NCBI RefSeq assembly: GCF_003390375.1
Contig: NZ_QUOT01000002.1
Location: 1 to 64,000, forward strand
DNA length: 64,000 nt
Source: Thalassotalea euphylliae
GTDB lineage: Bacteria > Pseudomonadota > Gammaproteobacteria > Enterobacterales > Alteromonadaceae
Direction of reading: 5' to 3'
Shown: one piece after another, positions 16,233-26,561 of the stretch
Numbering within the stretch: position 1 is the stretch's first letter
Layout of the letters: every line of letters begins with the position of its first letter
The notes under the pieces: generated by a model
What the model was told of the DNA's origin: nothing
Database searches by the model: none
The model's input: the letters and a program-made list of their open reading frames with translations, nothing else
Translations under genes and position numbers: made by a program

Positions 16233-19082
16233 TTACAGATAACTATAATTGTTCTTGCCTGATGATTTAACGCGATACATTAAGTTATCCGCCATTTTAA
16301 ATAAATCGGCTGCGCTGTCTGAATCATCAGGGAATACTGAGATACCAATACTGGCCCCCAACGTCGCTTTAATTTGATTGCCTATAAATGGTTTAGCAAT
16401 CAAGTTAATAATTTTTTCAGCGATAAATGCGGCTTCTTCTTTATTGTTTAAACTGGTAAGTAACACTACGAATTCATCACCGCCAAAACGACAAACGGTA
16501 TCGGATTTTCGAACACAACTAGTCAATCGCTCTGCCACTTGTTGCAACACAACATCGCCAAAATCATGCCCGTATTTGTCATTAACGGCTTTAAAACCAT
16601 CAAGATCAACAAACATTACCGCAAGTTTCAGCCCTTGGCGCTGATGCAGTGCAATTGCTGTATCCATTTGCGTTTTTATCAATGTTCGATTGGCTAGCCC
16701 TGTCAATTCATCATGTGTGGCCATGTGTTTCATTTGCATTTCGAGTGCCTTACGACGACCCACTTCTTTGTGCAGTCGGCGATTCCAAAGCACAACAAAC
16801 AAAATAATCGCGAAAATCACAAAACCGACTTGGGTGGCAACCCGAGTCACTAATCGTTTATCCCAACCCGAGTGAATATTGATATCAAACCAGCGGTTAA
16901 AAATTTCTTGTCGCTTTTTGTCATCAATCGTCGACAAACCCTGATTTAAAATACCTTGCAGTACATGGTTACCTTTGTGAATACCAATGCGGCTATCTTG
17001 CGATGGAAATTCCGGTACTACAGCAACTTCTAAAGGGACTATGCTCTCTTGTTTCGCGAGCTTAGATGCAACAGGTAAACCTTCAACAAAGCCATCAACA
17101 AAACCTTGTTGCACCGCTAACACCCCTTCTGTTGTTGAATTGACCAAAACTACATCAATCTCAGGGTAATTCGCTTTTACCCAATTTGTTAATTGGTAAC
17201 CTTTGACAATAGCGAGTGTTTTACCGTTTAAATCAGCCAAGCTATTTATTCGCCCGAGAATACGGCGATAAATAATACTCCATGGCATTTGCCAGTAGCT
17301 GTCGGTAAAATCAAAATCAGGGGCGCGGCTATTAGCACTCGACACACCCAGAATTAAATCAATTTCATTATCGCGAAATCCAGCAACTAGCGCCGCCCAG
17401 TGATCATAGGCTACAAATTCAAGCTCAAAGCCAGCACTTTGCGTTACAGATTCAATAACATCGCGATTAATACCCAGTGGTTGACCGTCTTCACCAATAA
17501 ACTCTAATGGTTCCCAGTCTTTAGTGATGCCAACTTTCAACACAGGGTTTTCTTGCACCCAATGCTGTTGTTGCTCCGTGAGTGGAATTTTCGGTTCAAG
17601 TAACGAAAAATGGGAACTAGCATGTTCCTTTAGCCAAATAGATTCCAGCATGTGCAGGTCTTTGCGCGGAATGCTAGCAAACCCTTGTTCAATATCGCGC
17701 ATTAATTGTGTATCACCTTTGGCAACTACTGCAAAAATATCGATAGGAAAAGCTGGCTGATCAAGTAAATAGAACAGCCCCTGCAAATTCGCATTAACTA
17801 GTTTGACTTGCATGGTTTCTACTTCAGAAATGGCAGCATCAATTTCGCCGCGCTCAGCGGCGGCAATCATTTCCGCTAATTCTGAAAACATTCGGTAGCT
17901 AATCTCAGGATACTGCCTAGTGACACTGTCGACATAAGGCGCTGCTTTAAAAACACCTACCACTTTACCGTTAAGCTGTTCAAGCGAGGTAATATTAGGC
18001 ACTCGGTTAGAGACAAAAACTTGTGAACTAAGTGAATATACCTTGGCTGACTTTTGTAAGCCGCTGTTTTCGTCAAAGACACTGGTATAAGCAATATGTG
18101 CATCAAGGCTACCACGCACTAGCTGGGTGAAGGAGCGATTTAACGAGTCACCAACGAAGTTGACCTGATGACCCGTGTGTTTTGCCCACAGCCGCCACAT
18201 ATCAATAAATAAACCTTGTGGCTGGCCAGATGCGGAATACCCCATATAAGGCGGTAAATTACCTGCAAAACCAAGGTTGAGCACATCGCCTTCTGGAGCC
18301 ATGTTCAGAAACTTTTTCTCGATATCAACGCGCTCAGCTAGGGTTATTTTCGCTAGACCTTGGTTGATATAATTAAGTAATTCAACATTATCGTTTGCGA
18401 CTGCTGCACTATAGTCGCCAGTGAAGTAATTTAAACGCTTATATTGGGGGAAGATCGCGCCTAACTCTTTAATGCGAGGGTAACTATTGTCTAACTCACC
18501 TTGTTCAACAAACGCGAGTAGCTCTCCGTTAAGTACCGCGTCATAAAGCTCTGGGCGAGACTGAAAAAGCTGAACACTAATATTATTGTCGGCGGTAAGG
18601 ATTTCAAGATTAACTAGCCCGTTAACTGCGCCAACTTTGTATGGCGCAATTTGGCTGAGCGTAATCGCATCCTGCACTTTGCTATCCAAATAAACAAAGC
18701 TATCGTGAGGGTACAAGGCGTTAGACCTCAATAACTGATGTTTACGCGTATCACTGGGTAATAAACCGGCATGAAAGTCCACTTGCTGGTTAGCAACGGC
18801 TGCAAGTCCCTCAGCCCATGAATACCCATGAAATGAAACATCTACACCTTGCTTTTCAGCCCAAAGACGCCAAAAATCAATCAAAATTCCTGAAGGTTGC
18901 CCTGTAGCATTGATATATTGATAAGGGTAATTCTGCTGATAAATCGCAATTTTAAAGCTTTGTTGGCTAACGCTTTTAGTAGGTGACTCTGTTTGATTAT
19001 TTGCTAAAACATGCCCAGAAAATATAGTGATAAGCCAAAGCACTCCTGCGATGAATGTGCTTACCTTTTTGAAATCCATCAA
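16233..19082 (-). CDS. membrane diguanylate cyclase with three periplasmic binding domains
   Basis: The protein is predicted to make c-di-GMP in response to periplasmic ligands. A signal peptide (about 1-27) precedes three tandem SBP_bac_3-type domains (about 43-260, 268-490 and 515-735), of the kind that bind amino acids. Domains 1 and 2 share a motif of the form GxxIDxWRLWA and look like an internal duplication. A transmembrane helix (about 753-767) leads to a GGDEF domain with an intact GGDEF at 867-871. The product-inhibition site RKSD (858-861) is five residues before it, so feedback inhibition is expected. There is no EAL domain. The ligand is unknown. The gene stands alone with its own terminator. 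Confidence 0.9.
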   Translation of the reverse strand: MMDFKKVSTFIAGVLWLITIFSGHVLANNQTESPTKSVSQQSFKIAIYQQNYPYQYINATGQPSGILIDFWRLWAEKQGVDVSFHGYSWAEGLAAVANQQVDFHAGLLPSDTRKHQLLRSNALYPHDSFVYLDSKVQDAITLSQIAPYKVGAVNGLVNLEILTADNNISVQLFQSRPELYDAVLNGELLAFVEQGELDNSYPRIKELGAIFPQYKRLNYFTGDYSAAVANDNVELLNYINQGLAKITLAERVDIEKKFLNMAPEGDVLNLGFAGNLPPYMGYSASGQPQGLFIDMWRLWAKHTGHQVNFVGDSLNRSFTQLVRGSLDAHIAYTSVFDENSGLQKSAKVYSLSSQVFVSNRVPNITSLEQLNGKVVGVFKAAPYVDSVTRQYPEISYRMFSELAEMIAAAERGEIDAAISEVETMQVKLVNANLQGLFYLLDQPAFPIDIFAVVAKGDTQLMRDIEQGFASIPRKDLHMLESIWLKEHASSHFSLLEPKIPLTEQQQHWVQENPVLKVGITKDWEPLEFIGEDGQPLGINRDVIESVTQSAGFELEFVAYDHWAALVAGFRDNEIDLILGVSSANSRAPDFDFTDSYWQMPWSIIYRRILGRINSLADLNGKTLAIVKGYQLTNWVKANYPEIDVVLVNSTTEGVLAVQQGFVDGFVEGLPVASKLAKQESIVPLEVAVVPEFPSQDSRIGIHKGNHVLQGILNQGLSTIDDKKRQEIFNRWFDINIHSGWDKRLVTRVATQVGFVIFAIILFVVLWNRRLHKEVGRRKALEMQMKHMATHDELTGLANRTLIKTQMDTAIALHQRQGLKLAVMFVDLDGFKAVNDKYGHDFGDVVLQQVAERLTSCVRKSDTVCRFGGDEFVVLLTSLNNKEEAAFIAEKIINLIAKPFIGNQIKATLGASIGISVFPDDSDSAADLFKMADNLMYRVKSSGKNNYSYL

Positions 19083-19178
19083 TTACCAACCCTAAAAATA
19101 CATCACATCAACCATGCAATATTATCTTATCAAGATCAATCCATTCGGGTAAAATAGCCGCCATTTTCCAGATAATGA

Positions 19179-19931
<753 letters not shown>

Positions 19932-19946
19932 AAGGTGAAAAAATAA

Positions 19947-20912
19947 ATGAGCCAATACAACTCTTTCTATCAAGCCATTGCCACTAACCGATTAAGTCAT
20001 TGGTTAGACACCTTACCTGCTCAACTGACAGACTGGCAAAAAAATCATTTACACGGTGAATATGCCCAATGGCAAAAAGTGATTGCACAACTGCCCGTTA
20101 CGCAAACTAATCATCTTGACATTAAAAACAGTGTAACCGTTGGTTTAGCAGAAGAAATTGAACCTGGCCAACTTAAACGCCTAGAACATATGCTGAAAAA
20201 GCTAAAACCTTGGCGTAAAGGGCCTTATCATATTCATGGTCTACACATTGATACTGAATGGCGTTCCGACTTTAAATGGGATCGCCTAGCACCGCATATT
20301 AGCGACCTTAGAAACCGTTATGTACTCGATATTGGTTGTGGTAGTGGCTATCACTTATGGCGAATGCGCGGCGCTGGCGCGAAATTTGTTGTTGGCGTTG
20401 ACCCAACCCAGCTATTCGTCACCCAATTCAAAGCTATTCAACACTTTATCAAAGATAACGGTGTTCACCTGCTGCCATTAGGCGTTGAGCAACTACCAGA
20501 ACTAAATGCCTTTGATACAGTTTTTGCCATGGGCGTGCTTTATCATCGCCGCTCACCTATCGACTTTATTTATCAACTTAAATCGCAGCTAGTCAAAGGT
20601 GGTGAGCTAGTGCTTGAAACCTTAATTGTTGATGGTGATGAAAATACTGTATTAGTGCCCGGCGAGCGTTACGCAAAAATGCGCAATGTATGGTTCTTAC
20701 CCAGTGGCGAAGCCATGTGTGCTTGGCTTGAACGTTGTGGCTTTAGCAATATTCGAATGGTTAATACCGACGTGACCGACCTTGCCGAACAGCGCAAAAC
20801 AGATTGGATTGATACTGAGTCATTAAAAGATTTTCTCGACCCGAACGATCCAAGCAAGACGATTGAAGGCTACCCTGCCCCTAAACGCGCGATATTTATC
20901 GCCAATAAATAG
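19947..20912 (+). CDS. cmoB: tRNA U34 carboxymethyltransferase CmoB
   Basis: CmoB transfers the carboxymethyl group of carboxy-SAM to 5-hydroxyuridine-34 of tRNA. The 321-residue sequence has [15 protein letters not shown] as SAM-binding loop and family segments such as [20 protein letters not shown] (in part) and LYHRRSP. It forms a two-gene unit with cmoA. A spurious frame at 20863-21186 overlaps its end. Confidence 0.96.
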   Translation: MSQYNSFYQAIATNRLSHWLDTLPAQLTDWQKNHLHGEYAQWQKVIAQLPVTQTNHLDIKNSVTVGLAEEIEPGQLKRLEHMLKKLKPWRKGPYHIHGLHIDTEWRSDFKWDRLAPHISDLRNRYVLDIGCGSGYHLWRMRGAGAKFVVGVDPTQLFVTQFKAIQHFIKDNGVHLLPLGVEQLPELNAFDTVFAMGVLYHRRSPIDFIYQLKSQLVKGGELVLETLIVDGDENTVLVPGERYAKMRNVWFLPSGEAMCAWLERCGFSNIRMVNTDVTDLAEQRKTDWIDTESLKDFLDPNDPSKTIEGYPAPKRAIFIANK

Positions 20913-20942
20913 TTTATTACTGAAAAGCCATCGACTAAGCCT

Positions 20943-20994
20943 AAACAGTACAAATACTTTGTCCACTTCATCGGCAATAGTATTTGCACTGTTT
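20943..20994. repeat. 16-bp inverted repeat between cmoB and dgt
   Basis: AAACAGTACAAATACT (20943-20958) faces AGTATTTGCACTGTTT (20979-20994), with one mismatch and a 20-base spacer. No T-tract follows, so it is not a typical terminator. It could be a regulator site or an RNA hairpin ahead of dgt. Confidence 0.7.
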
Positions 20995-21182
20995 GAGTTG
21001 CTACCAAGGTTTGGCAATTTCAACTTCAGTTCAACTGTCTGTTCTCTTATTCACCTTGCGCTTTTTTACCGTCGCGATAACTGTTCAATCTGCTTTAAAC
21101 CTCTCTGTGTATTGCATTTTACTGTCAAAATAAGTCAAGCTAGCACAGTATTAACTTCGATTTCGACAGGAAAAGGAAGGCT

Positions 21183-22526
21183 ATGAACTCAGATTGGTTA
21201 GCACGCCGTTCAACAAGCACTAAAAAACGCCAGCAAGATCACCGCAGTCCATTTCAAAGAGACAGGGCCAGAATTCTGCACTCTGCTGCGTTTCGACGTC
21301 TGCAATCTAAAACTCAAGTGATCAGCTCTGGGCAAAGCGACTTTTACCGCACCCGACTAACCCACTCACTTGAAGCCGCGCAAATTGGCTCTGGCATTAC
21401 TGCGCAGCTTAGGTCGAAATATCCCGATTTAGCAGCGCAATTATTTCCCGACGATGACACCTTAATTGAAGCACTTTGTTTGGCGCATGATATTGGGCAC
21501 CCGCCTTTTGGTCACGGTGGTGAAGTGGCGCTGCATTATATGATGCGCAAGCACGGTGGCTTTGAAGGCAATGGGCAAACATTACGTATTGTGGCGCGCC
21601 TAGAGCCGTTTAGCGAATGTCACGGTATGAATTTATCGCGTCGCACACTACTGGGTTTAATCAAATACCCGCAACTTATCGACAACTTAGTGCACAAAGT
21701 TCCCAACCAAGCACCTGTTAGTTATCGTCAATTGCAAGCGCGCCATTGGCACCCGCCTAAAGGGTTATATCAAGATGACAGTGACATTATTGATTGGATA
21801 CTCGCGCCACTTTCATCCAATGATAGAGACTTATTCCAAACCATAGTGACACGTGACAACATGCATAGCAGAACCTGCTATAAATCGTTGGACTGTTCGA
21901 TAATGGAGCTAGCTGACGATATTGCCTATGGAATTCATGATCTAGAAGATGCCATTGTAACTGGGGTTGTTAACCGCAATGATTTTGACGAATACGTAAT
22001 TAAACCTTTGCTCGATAGTGGCGAAGGCTGGCTGGCCAACTATTGCGATGGGTTAACCGATAAACTCTTTTCTGAGCATCATTATTTGCAAAAGGACGCC
22101 ATCGGCGGACTCGTCAACTACTTAATCACGGCTATCGAGTTACTTCCGGTCAACACAAATGCGCAAGAGTTTGCTGAGCCGCTGTTAAGATATAATGCTA
22201 AACTGCCTGAAGAGCAGGCAAACGTGCTCGATATTTTTAAAAACTTCGTTTTAACTTTTGTTGTTAGGCTGCCAGCTATTCAGCGTATTGAATATCGAGG
22301 CCAACAAGTGGTGATGGAATTATTCGAAGCACTTTCGTCAGACCCAGAACGTTTACTGCCAACAAGCACAGCTAAGCGTTGGCGAGCAGCGAGCGACAAT
22401 GGTGAAAATGCCTATCGTGTAATCGCTGATTATGTCGCCGGCATGACTGACGGTTACGCAACGCGCCTTTATCAAACCTTATTTTTACCGATTAGCACGG
22501 GTGATAATTACGACGCGCACAGCTAA
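21183..22526 (+). CDS. dgt: deoxyguanosinetriphosphate triphosphohydrolase-like protein
   Basis: The 447-residue product belongs to the HD-domain dGTPase-like family that hydrolyses dNTPs to deoxynucleosides and triphosphate. Family marks are FQRDRARILHSAAFRRLQ, the metal ligands in LTHSLEAAQIG and LAHDIGHPPFGHGGE, and a later ELADDIAYGIHDLEDAI. The ATG at 21183 is preceded by GGAAGG. Related dGTPases control dNTP pools and can restrict phage; which role applies here cannot be read from sequence. Confidence 0.9.
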   Translation: MNSDWLARRSTSTKKRQQDHRSPFQRDRARILHSAAFRRLQSKTQVISSGQSDFYRTRLTHSLEAAQIGSGITAQLRSKYPDLAAQLFPDDDTLIEALCLAHDIGHPPFGHGGEVALHYMMRKHGGFEGNGQTLRIVARLEPFSECHGMNLSRRTLLGLIKYPQLIDNLVHKVPNQAPVSYRQLQARHWHPPKGLYQDDSDIIDWILAPLSSNDRDLFQTIVTRDNMHSRTCYKSLDCSIMELADDIAYGIHDLEDAIVTGVVNRNDFDEYVIKPLLDSGEGWLANYCDGLTDKLFSEHHYLQKDAIGGLVNYLITAIELLPVNTNAQEFAEPLLRYNAKLPEEQANVLDIFKNFVLTFVVRLPAIQRIEYRGQQVVMELFEALSSDPERLLPTSTAKRWRAASDNGENAYRVIADYVAGMTDGYATRLYQTLFLPISTGDNYDAHS

Positions 22527-22559
22527 AACAGCAAGAAAAAGATAGGTTAGCGTGCAGAA

Positions 22560-22823
22560 TTAGCTACAAATACAAGAACCTTCACCACGTACACTAATTT
22601 GAACCTTATCACCTATCTGCTGCGGATCTTGAACCTCTATTGCCTCAAATTGAGCTGCTGATAGGTGAAAAGTGCAATTACCTTGCTGACATTGCTTGGT
22701 CGAACAAAGCTGCTGACCGTTACTCATAAAGTGATTTAACGCTTTTCGATAGGCTTTCCATTTTCCTGAAGCCCGACCCGTTCCGTTACTTTGAACTGTT
22801 CCGCCGCACGCTGCCATAACCAT
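22560..22823 (-). CDS. small cysteine-rich protein of unknown function
   Basis: An 87-residue product that I do not recognise. It has six cysteines (C6, C40, C45, C50, C84, C86), including CSTKQCQQGNC and a terminal CIC, which suggests metal binding or disulfides. There is no clear signal peptide, although MVMAACGG could weakly resemble the end of a lipoprotein signal. The start may be ATG 22823 or the one two codons later. The gene converges on dgt with 33 bases between the stops. Confidence 0.6.
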   Translation of the reverse strand: MVMAACGGTVQSNGTGRASGKWKAYRKALNHFMSNGQQLCSTKQCQQGNCTFHLSAAQFEAIEVQDPQQIGDKVQISVRGEGSCICS

Positions 22824-22984
22824 TCTCGCTTAATCTATTTCCCCTTATAGGTATAGCAGGTAAACATCAAATCTCAACGCATAGAGTTTACCTACGAGTC
22901 TATATATCAGGCTTGTTGACAACAGTTACGTACACAACTCAATTACTATTGATATTCAACATAAGGTGTTGAGTATTTGGCAAT

Positions 22985-23019
22985 AAAAAACGGCCTAATG
23001 TTTTCACATTAGGCCGTTT
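22985..23019 (-). terminator. terminator of the TonB receptor gene
   Basis: CGGCCTAATG (22991-23000) pairs perfectly with CATTAGGCCG (23007-23016). Flanking A/T runs give six T residues on the minus strand. Confidence 0.85.
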
Positions 23020-23055
23020 AGAGTCGCATTTTTCGTTACTTAAAGTTTCCGTCGA

Positions 23056-25887
23056 CTAGAACTCTTTTGAGTAGCTCAAGTTGAAGTAACGACCACGGTT
23101 CGAGTGCAAGGCACCAAAGTAACCATGGGCAAGCTCATCCGCTAGCGGTGGCTCTTGGTCGGAAATGTTACGAACCGTGAAGCGTATTTTACTGCCATCT
23201 AATAGGCTATCACTACCTTCTATACGGTAGTCAACATACACATTAGTTGTGGTCATGCTATCAACTGGTAATTCAATCACTTCGCCATCAACAGTCGCAG
23301 TAGTTGAGGTATCAATCACAGAGCCTACATAGTTAGAGTTAATACCTGCACCCCATTGCTCATAGCGCCAGTTAATTGATGCACGGCCACGCCATTCTGG
23401 GCGACCATTTTGTTTAAGCAAGTCACCAGCACCTTGAATAACGATTGGCTGCGGGAAGCCACCAGCTTCGTTAAAAGCAATTAGCTCGCTATCAATATCG
23501 CTTGGTTCTTGGTCAAATTTCTTCAAGTGTGCAGCGTTAACGGTAAACTCAAAGTCACCAAAGTCCGTTTCAAAGTCGTAAATCACACTGAAATCAATAC
23601 CTGATATTTCACGCTTACCTAAATTCAAATATTCATTATTAATACGAATTACGTCACCGCTTACTGGATCACGCTCTACCGCTGAGTTGGTTGAACCTTG
23701 CGAGCGGCGCACAAAATCTAACGCTAGGTGTGAAGCTCCAGGTAAAATACCCACCAAGTCTTCTTGCTCTATTTTCCACCAGTCCGCCGTAATGGTTAAG
23801 CTTTCAGTTGGCTCAAGCACAATACCGAATGATGTGTTTTCGTCATCTTCTGGCTCTAAGTCTGTAGTACCACTACGTACATCGACAACTGAGTAACTTC
23901 TGTCTTGAACTGGGTCATAAATGGTATTGGCTCTTGGTACACCTTCAGCCGTTACTTGCGGTAGACCTGGCGCTCTAAAGCCTTCAGCATATGATGCACG
24001 TAAGCTAATCCAATCTGCTGGTACCCAAAATAATGCCACTTTAGGTTTTAGGCCACTGCCACCAACATCAGAAAAGTCCTCGTATCGTGCAGCTAACTGC
24101 ATTTCTAGGTATTGAGAGTCACTATCAATTAGCGGCGCAATAAATTCAACAAATGCTGATGTGACATTGCGGCTACCTTTAGAGTCCGGTGTTGGGCTAC
24201 TACCTAAAACGCTACTCGCGTCTTGACGTGTTGCACCTGTAACTAGGTTAGTAAACGGGCTGCTACCATCAAGTAGTGGATCGCGGTCGTCTTCAAAGCC
24301 TTCATGTCTAAATTCTAAACCAAGTGCCACACCCACATCACCTGTCGGCAGGCTAAATAGCGCTTCATTACTGGCTTTGAAATCGATTGAAGCAAGTTCA
24401 GTTTCAGAGTCACGACGCACTGTGGTAATAAATGAATCGATAACACTTTGTGGGTTAAGCGTCGAATCACCTTCATTAGGATTGTTAACGTCGCCACCAG
24501 TAAAGATGTTATAGGCAGTAGAAGGGTCAGTACTGTTTACTGCTTCTTGGAATAAAATAGCATTTACGCGATTGGCTTTATCATTGGTTTCCGCTGCCGT
24601 GTAGAAAGCTGCTGTTTCCCAATACCAATCGCCCCACTCACCTTTTAAGCCAAGTAATGCACGATAACTTGTGTCATCAACCTCGATATTACGAGGGCCA
24701 GCATCTAATGGACGATAGCTGCGCACTAGCACTTCTTCGCCAAACGGGTTAAATGCCGCATCTGCTGCTACCGTAAAACGCTGAGAGGTTAAGTTTGGTG
24801 TTTGTTCACGAGTTCGCTCTGCATTGGCTTCGTAATAAATAGCCTCAGCAAATAACTCCATATCATTGCCTAAATCATGAGTGATATAGGTGTAGAAATT
24901 AAAACGATCAACATCTGACACTAACGAACGAGTTGTACCGCGGTCAAAACGTAAATCACGAGGGAAACTGCCACTATCGGCACAAACACCACCTGCTAAG
25001 TCAACCACACAGTCGCCAGGTGCCATATCCGCTGGCTGCAAGTGGAAACGGCCAAGTGAATCCGACACAAAATCACCCCATGGAGTTGCAGTGGTTCTAT
25101 TGTCGAGTTGGGTATCGCCAATAAACTCTTCAGGCAACGTTGGGAAGTTTCTGAGATCATGGCTGCGTGAATATCTGCGCTCGCTTGCCATCATACCGTC
25201 ACGGCTGTAGTAAGCGACAGAGGCTGTAACATGAGTTTTATCACCAATATCAAAGCCCGTTAAGTAGCTAAATGTCAACTCGTCTAACGGCGTGCCTTCA
25301 GACTGGCCGTAAGAAAGGCTTAATTTATTGCCTTCATAATCATCTTGTAGTGCATAGTTCACAACACCTGCAACGGCATCTGAACCATAAATCGCTGCCG
25401 CACCATCACGTAATATTTCTAGTGAACGAAGGCCTGAAACAGGCAAGGTATTCGAGTTAACTGTAGAAACAGGAACAAAATTCTCTGACTGAGTGCCTGG
25501 GTGAGTAACCAAACGGCGGCCATTTAACAAGGTTAGTGTGTTACCTGTGCCGACACCGCGTAAGTTAATCGATGAAACATCACCCCGCGCATCATTCACA
25601 CCACCATTACCAGTTGAAGCACCAAAGTTCACTTCCCCAATTTGTGGGATTGAACGCAATAGTTCATCACCAGTTACAGCTGCGGTATTTTCAATGTCTT
25701 GCTCTGTCATCGCTGTGACAGGCAAAGCACCAATGTCAGAAGCTCGCTTAATATTCGAACCAACAATCGAGATACGTTCAATCTCTTCTTCTTGAGGAGC
25801 TTCTTGTGCGTAACTTACCGTAGTTGCCATACCGTAACTGGCTATTGCCAACAATAAAGATTCTGAGACTTTCTTTAACTTAAACAT
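23056..25887 (-). CDS. TonB-dependent outer-membrane receptor
   Basis: A large gated outer-membrane transporter of about 943 residues. I chose ATG 25887 (MFKLKKVSES); a GTG five codons upstream is also open. The protein has a signal peptide ending VSYAQ, a TonB-box-like segment IERISIVGS and a plug domain (LRGVGTGNTLTLLNGRRL, SDAVAGVVNY). A long 22-strand-type beta-barrel ends with a C-terminal Phe, as required for BAM recognition. The plug resembles receptors of marine Alteromonadales used for peptides or glycans. The substrate is not inferable: no neighbouring hydrolase or transporter is present and no convincing Fur box was found. Confidence 0.9.
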   Translation of the reverse strand: MFKLKKVSESLLLAIASYGMATTVSYAQEAPQEEEIERISIVGSNIKRASDIGALPVTAMTEQDIENTAAVTGDELLRSIPQIGEVNFGASTGNGGVNDARGDVSSINLRGVGTGNTLTLLNGRRLVTHPGTQSENFVPVSTVNSNTLPVSGLRSLEILRDGAAAIYGSDAVAGVVNYALQDDYEGNKLSLSYGQSEGTPLDELTFSYLTGFDIGDKTHVTASVAYYSRDGMMASERRYSRSHDLRNFPTLPEEFIGDTQLDNRTTATPWGDFVSDSLGRFHLQPADMAPGDCVVDLAGGVCADSGSFPRDLRFDRGTTRSLVSDVDRFNFYTYITHDLGNDMELFAEAIYYEANAERTREQTPNLTSQRFTVAADAAFNPFGEEVLVRSYRPLDAGPRNIEVDDTSYRALLGLKGEWGDWYWETAAFYTAAETNDKANRVNAILFQEAVNSTDPSTAYNIFTGGDVNNPNEGDSTLNPQSVIDSFITTVRRDSETELASIDFKASNEALFSLPTGDVGVALGLEFRHEGFEDDRDPLLDGSSPFTNLVTGATRQDASSVLGSSPTPDSKGSRNVTSAFVEFIAPLIDSDSQYLEMQLAARYEDFSDVGGSGLKPKVALFWVPADWISLRASYAEGFRAPGLPQVTAEGVPRANTIYDPVQDRSYSVVDVRSGTTDLEPEDDENTSFGIVLEPTESLTITADWWKIEQEDLVGILPGASHLALDFVRRSQGSTNSAVERDPVSGDVIRINNEYLNLGKREISGIDFSVIYDFETDFGDFEFTVNAAHLKKFDQEPSDIDSELIAFNEAGGFPQPIVIQGAGDLLKQNGRPEWRGRASINWRYEQWGAGINSNYVGSVIDTSTTATVDGEVIELPVDSMTTTNVYVDYRIEGSDSLLDGSKIRFTVRNISDQEPPLADELAHGYFGALHSNRGRYFNLSYSKEF

Positions 25888-26136
25888 GTGATACTTTCCC
25901 ACTATTTGTTCGCTCTAACAGAGTTCTTAGTTATTAATTTTCAACGCTGTGCAATAAGTAGATTGCTTTATTTTTATTCGCTTATTTAAAATTAGATGAC
26001 AAGCAACTTCTTTACTAATAAGAATAATTTATCAATCCATACCCTTAGGTTATACGGCTTCTTAATAATTTGAATAAACCACGCTTACAAGCCATTAACA
26101 ACGGTAACAAAAAGTATATACAGCAAAGCTAATCAA

Positions 26137-26520
26137 TCAACTTGAGCCTTGCTGATAAAGTGCACAAGCAGCACCTGCTGGATCTTTAATGACCACAAAT
26201 CTGTCGTTACCCATGGTTTTAATTTGCGTACACAAAACGCCACCCAGTGCTTTTACATCAGCCGCAGCTTGTTCGACATTGTTAACTAAAAAGTAAGGTA
26301 ACCACATTGCGGGTAAGTCGGCGTTTGCACCTCGCGCATGACAAATACCAGCGACAGGCTCACCTGTTTTTGTTGGCGCCATGGCGTAATCTTGATAACC
26401 ATCCATATCAACGGATTGAGCATGCCAGCCAACAACTTGTTGATAGAAGTCTCGTGTTTGCTGAGCGTTTTCAACCGTTAGATCAAGCCAAGCAATAGCG
26501 CCTAAATTCTCATCACTCAC
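26137..26520 (-). CDS. VOC (glyoxalase/bleomycin-resistance fold) family protein
   Basis: A 127-residue single-domain vicinal-oxygen-chelate protein, with VSDENLGAIAWLDLTVENAQ at the start and DRFVVIKDPAGAACALYQ at the end. Such proteins bind metal ions or small ligands, and many are uncharacterised. The GTG start at 26520 is supported by AAGGAG eight bases upstream. It follows the kinase-like gene on the same strand by 41 bases in the 5' direction of that gene's end, so co-transcription is possible. Confidence 0.8.
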   Translation of the reverse strand: MSDENLGAIAWLDLTVENAQQTRDFYQQVVGWHAQSVDMDGYQDYAMAPTKTGEPVAGICHARGANADLPAMWLPYFLVNNVEQAAADVKALGGVLCTQIKTMGNDRFVVIKDPAGAACALYQQGSS

Positions 26521-26561
26521 TGTTGTACTCCTTGTTGCATTATTGAAGCTGCCAAAATCAG

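Noticed and set aside
20863..21186. 107-codon frame between cmoB and dgt
   Set aside because: It overlaps the cmoB end, has no ribosome site or recognisable motif, and spans the inverted repeat.
25887..26130. Possible Fur box upstream of the TonB receptor
   Set aside because: The AT-rich segment near 26010-26035 matches GATAATGATAATCATTATC poorly once aligned.
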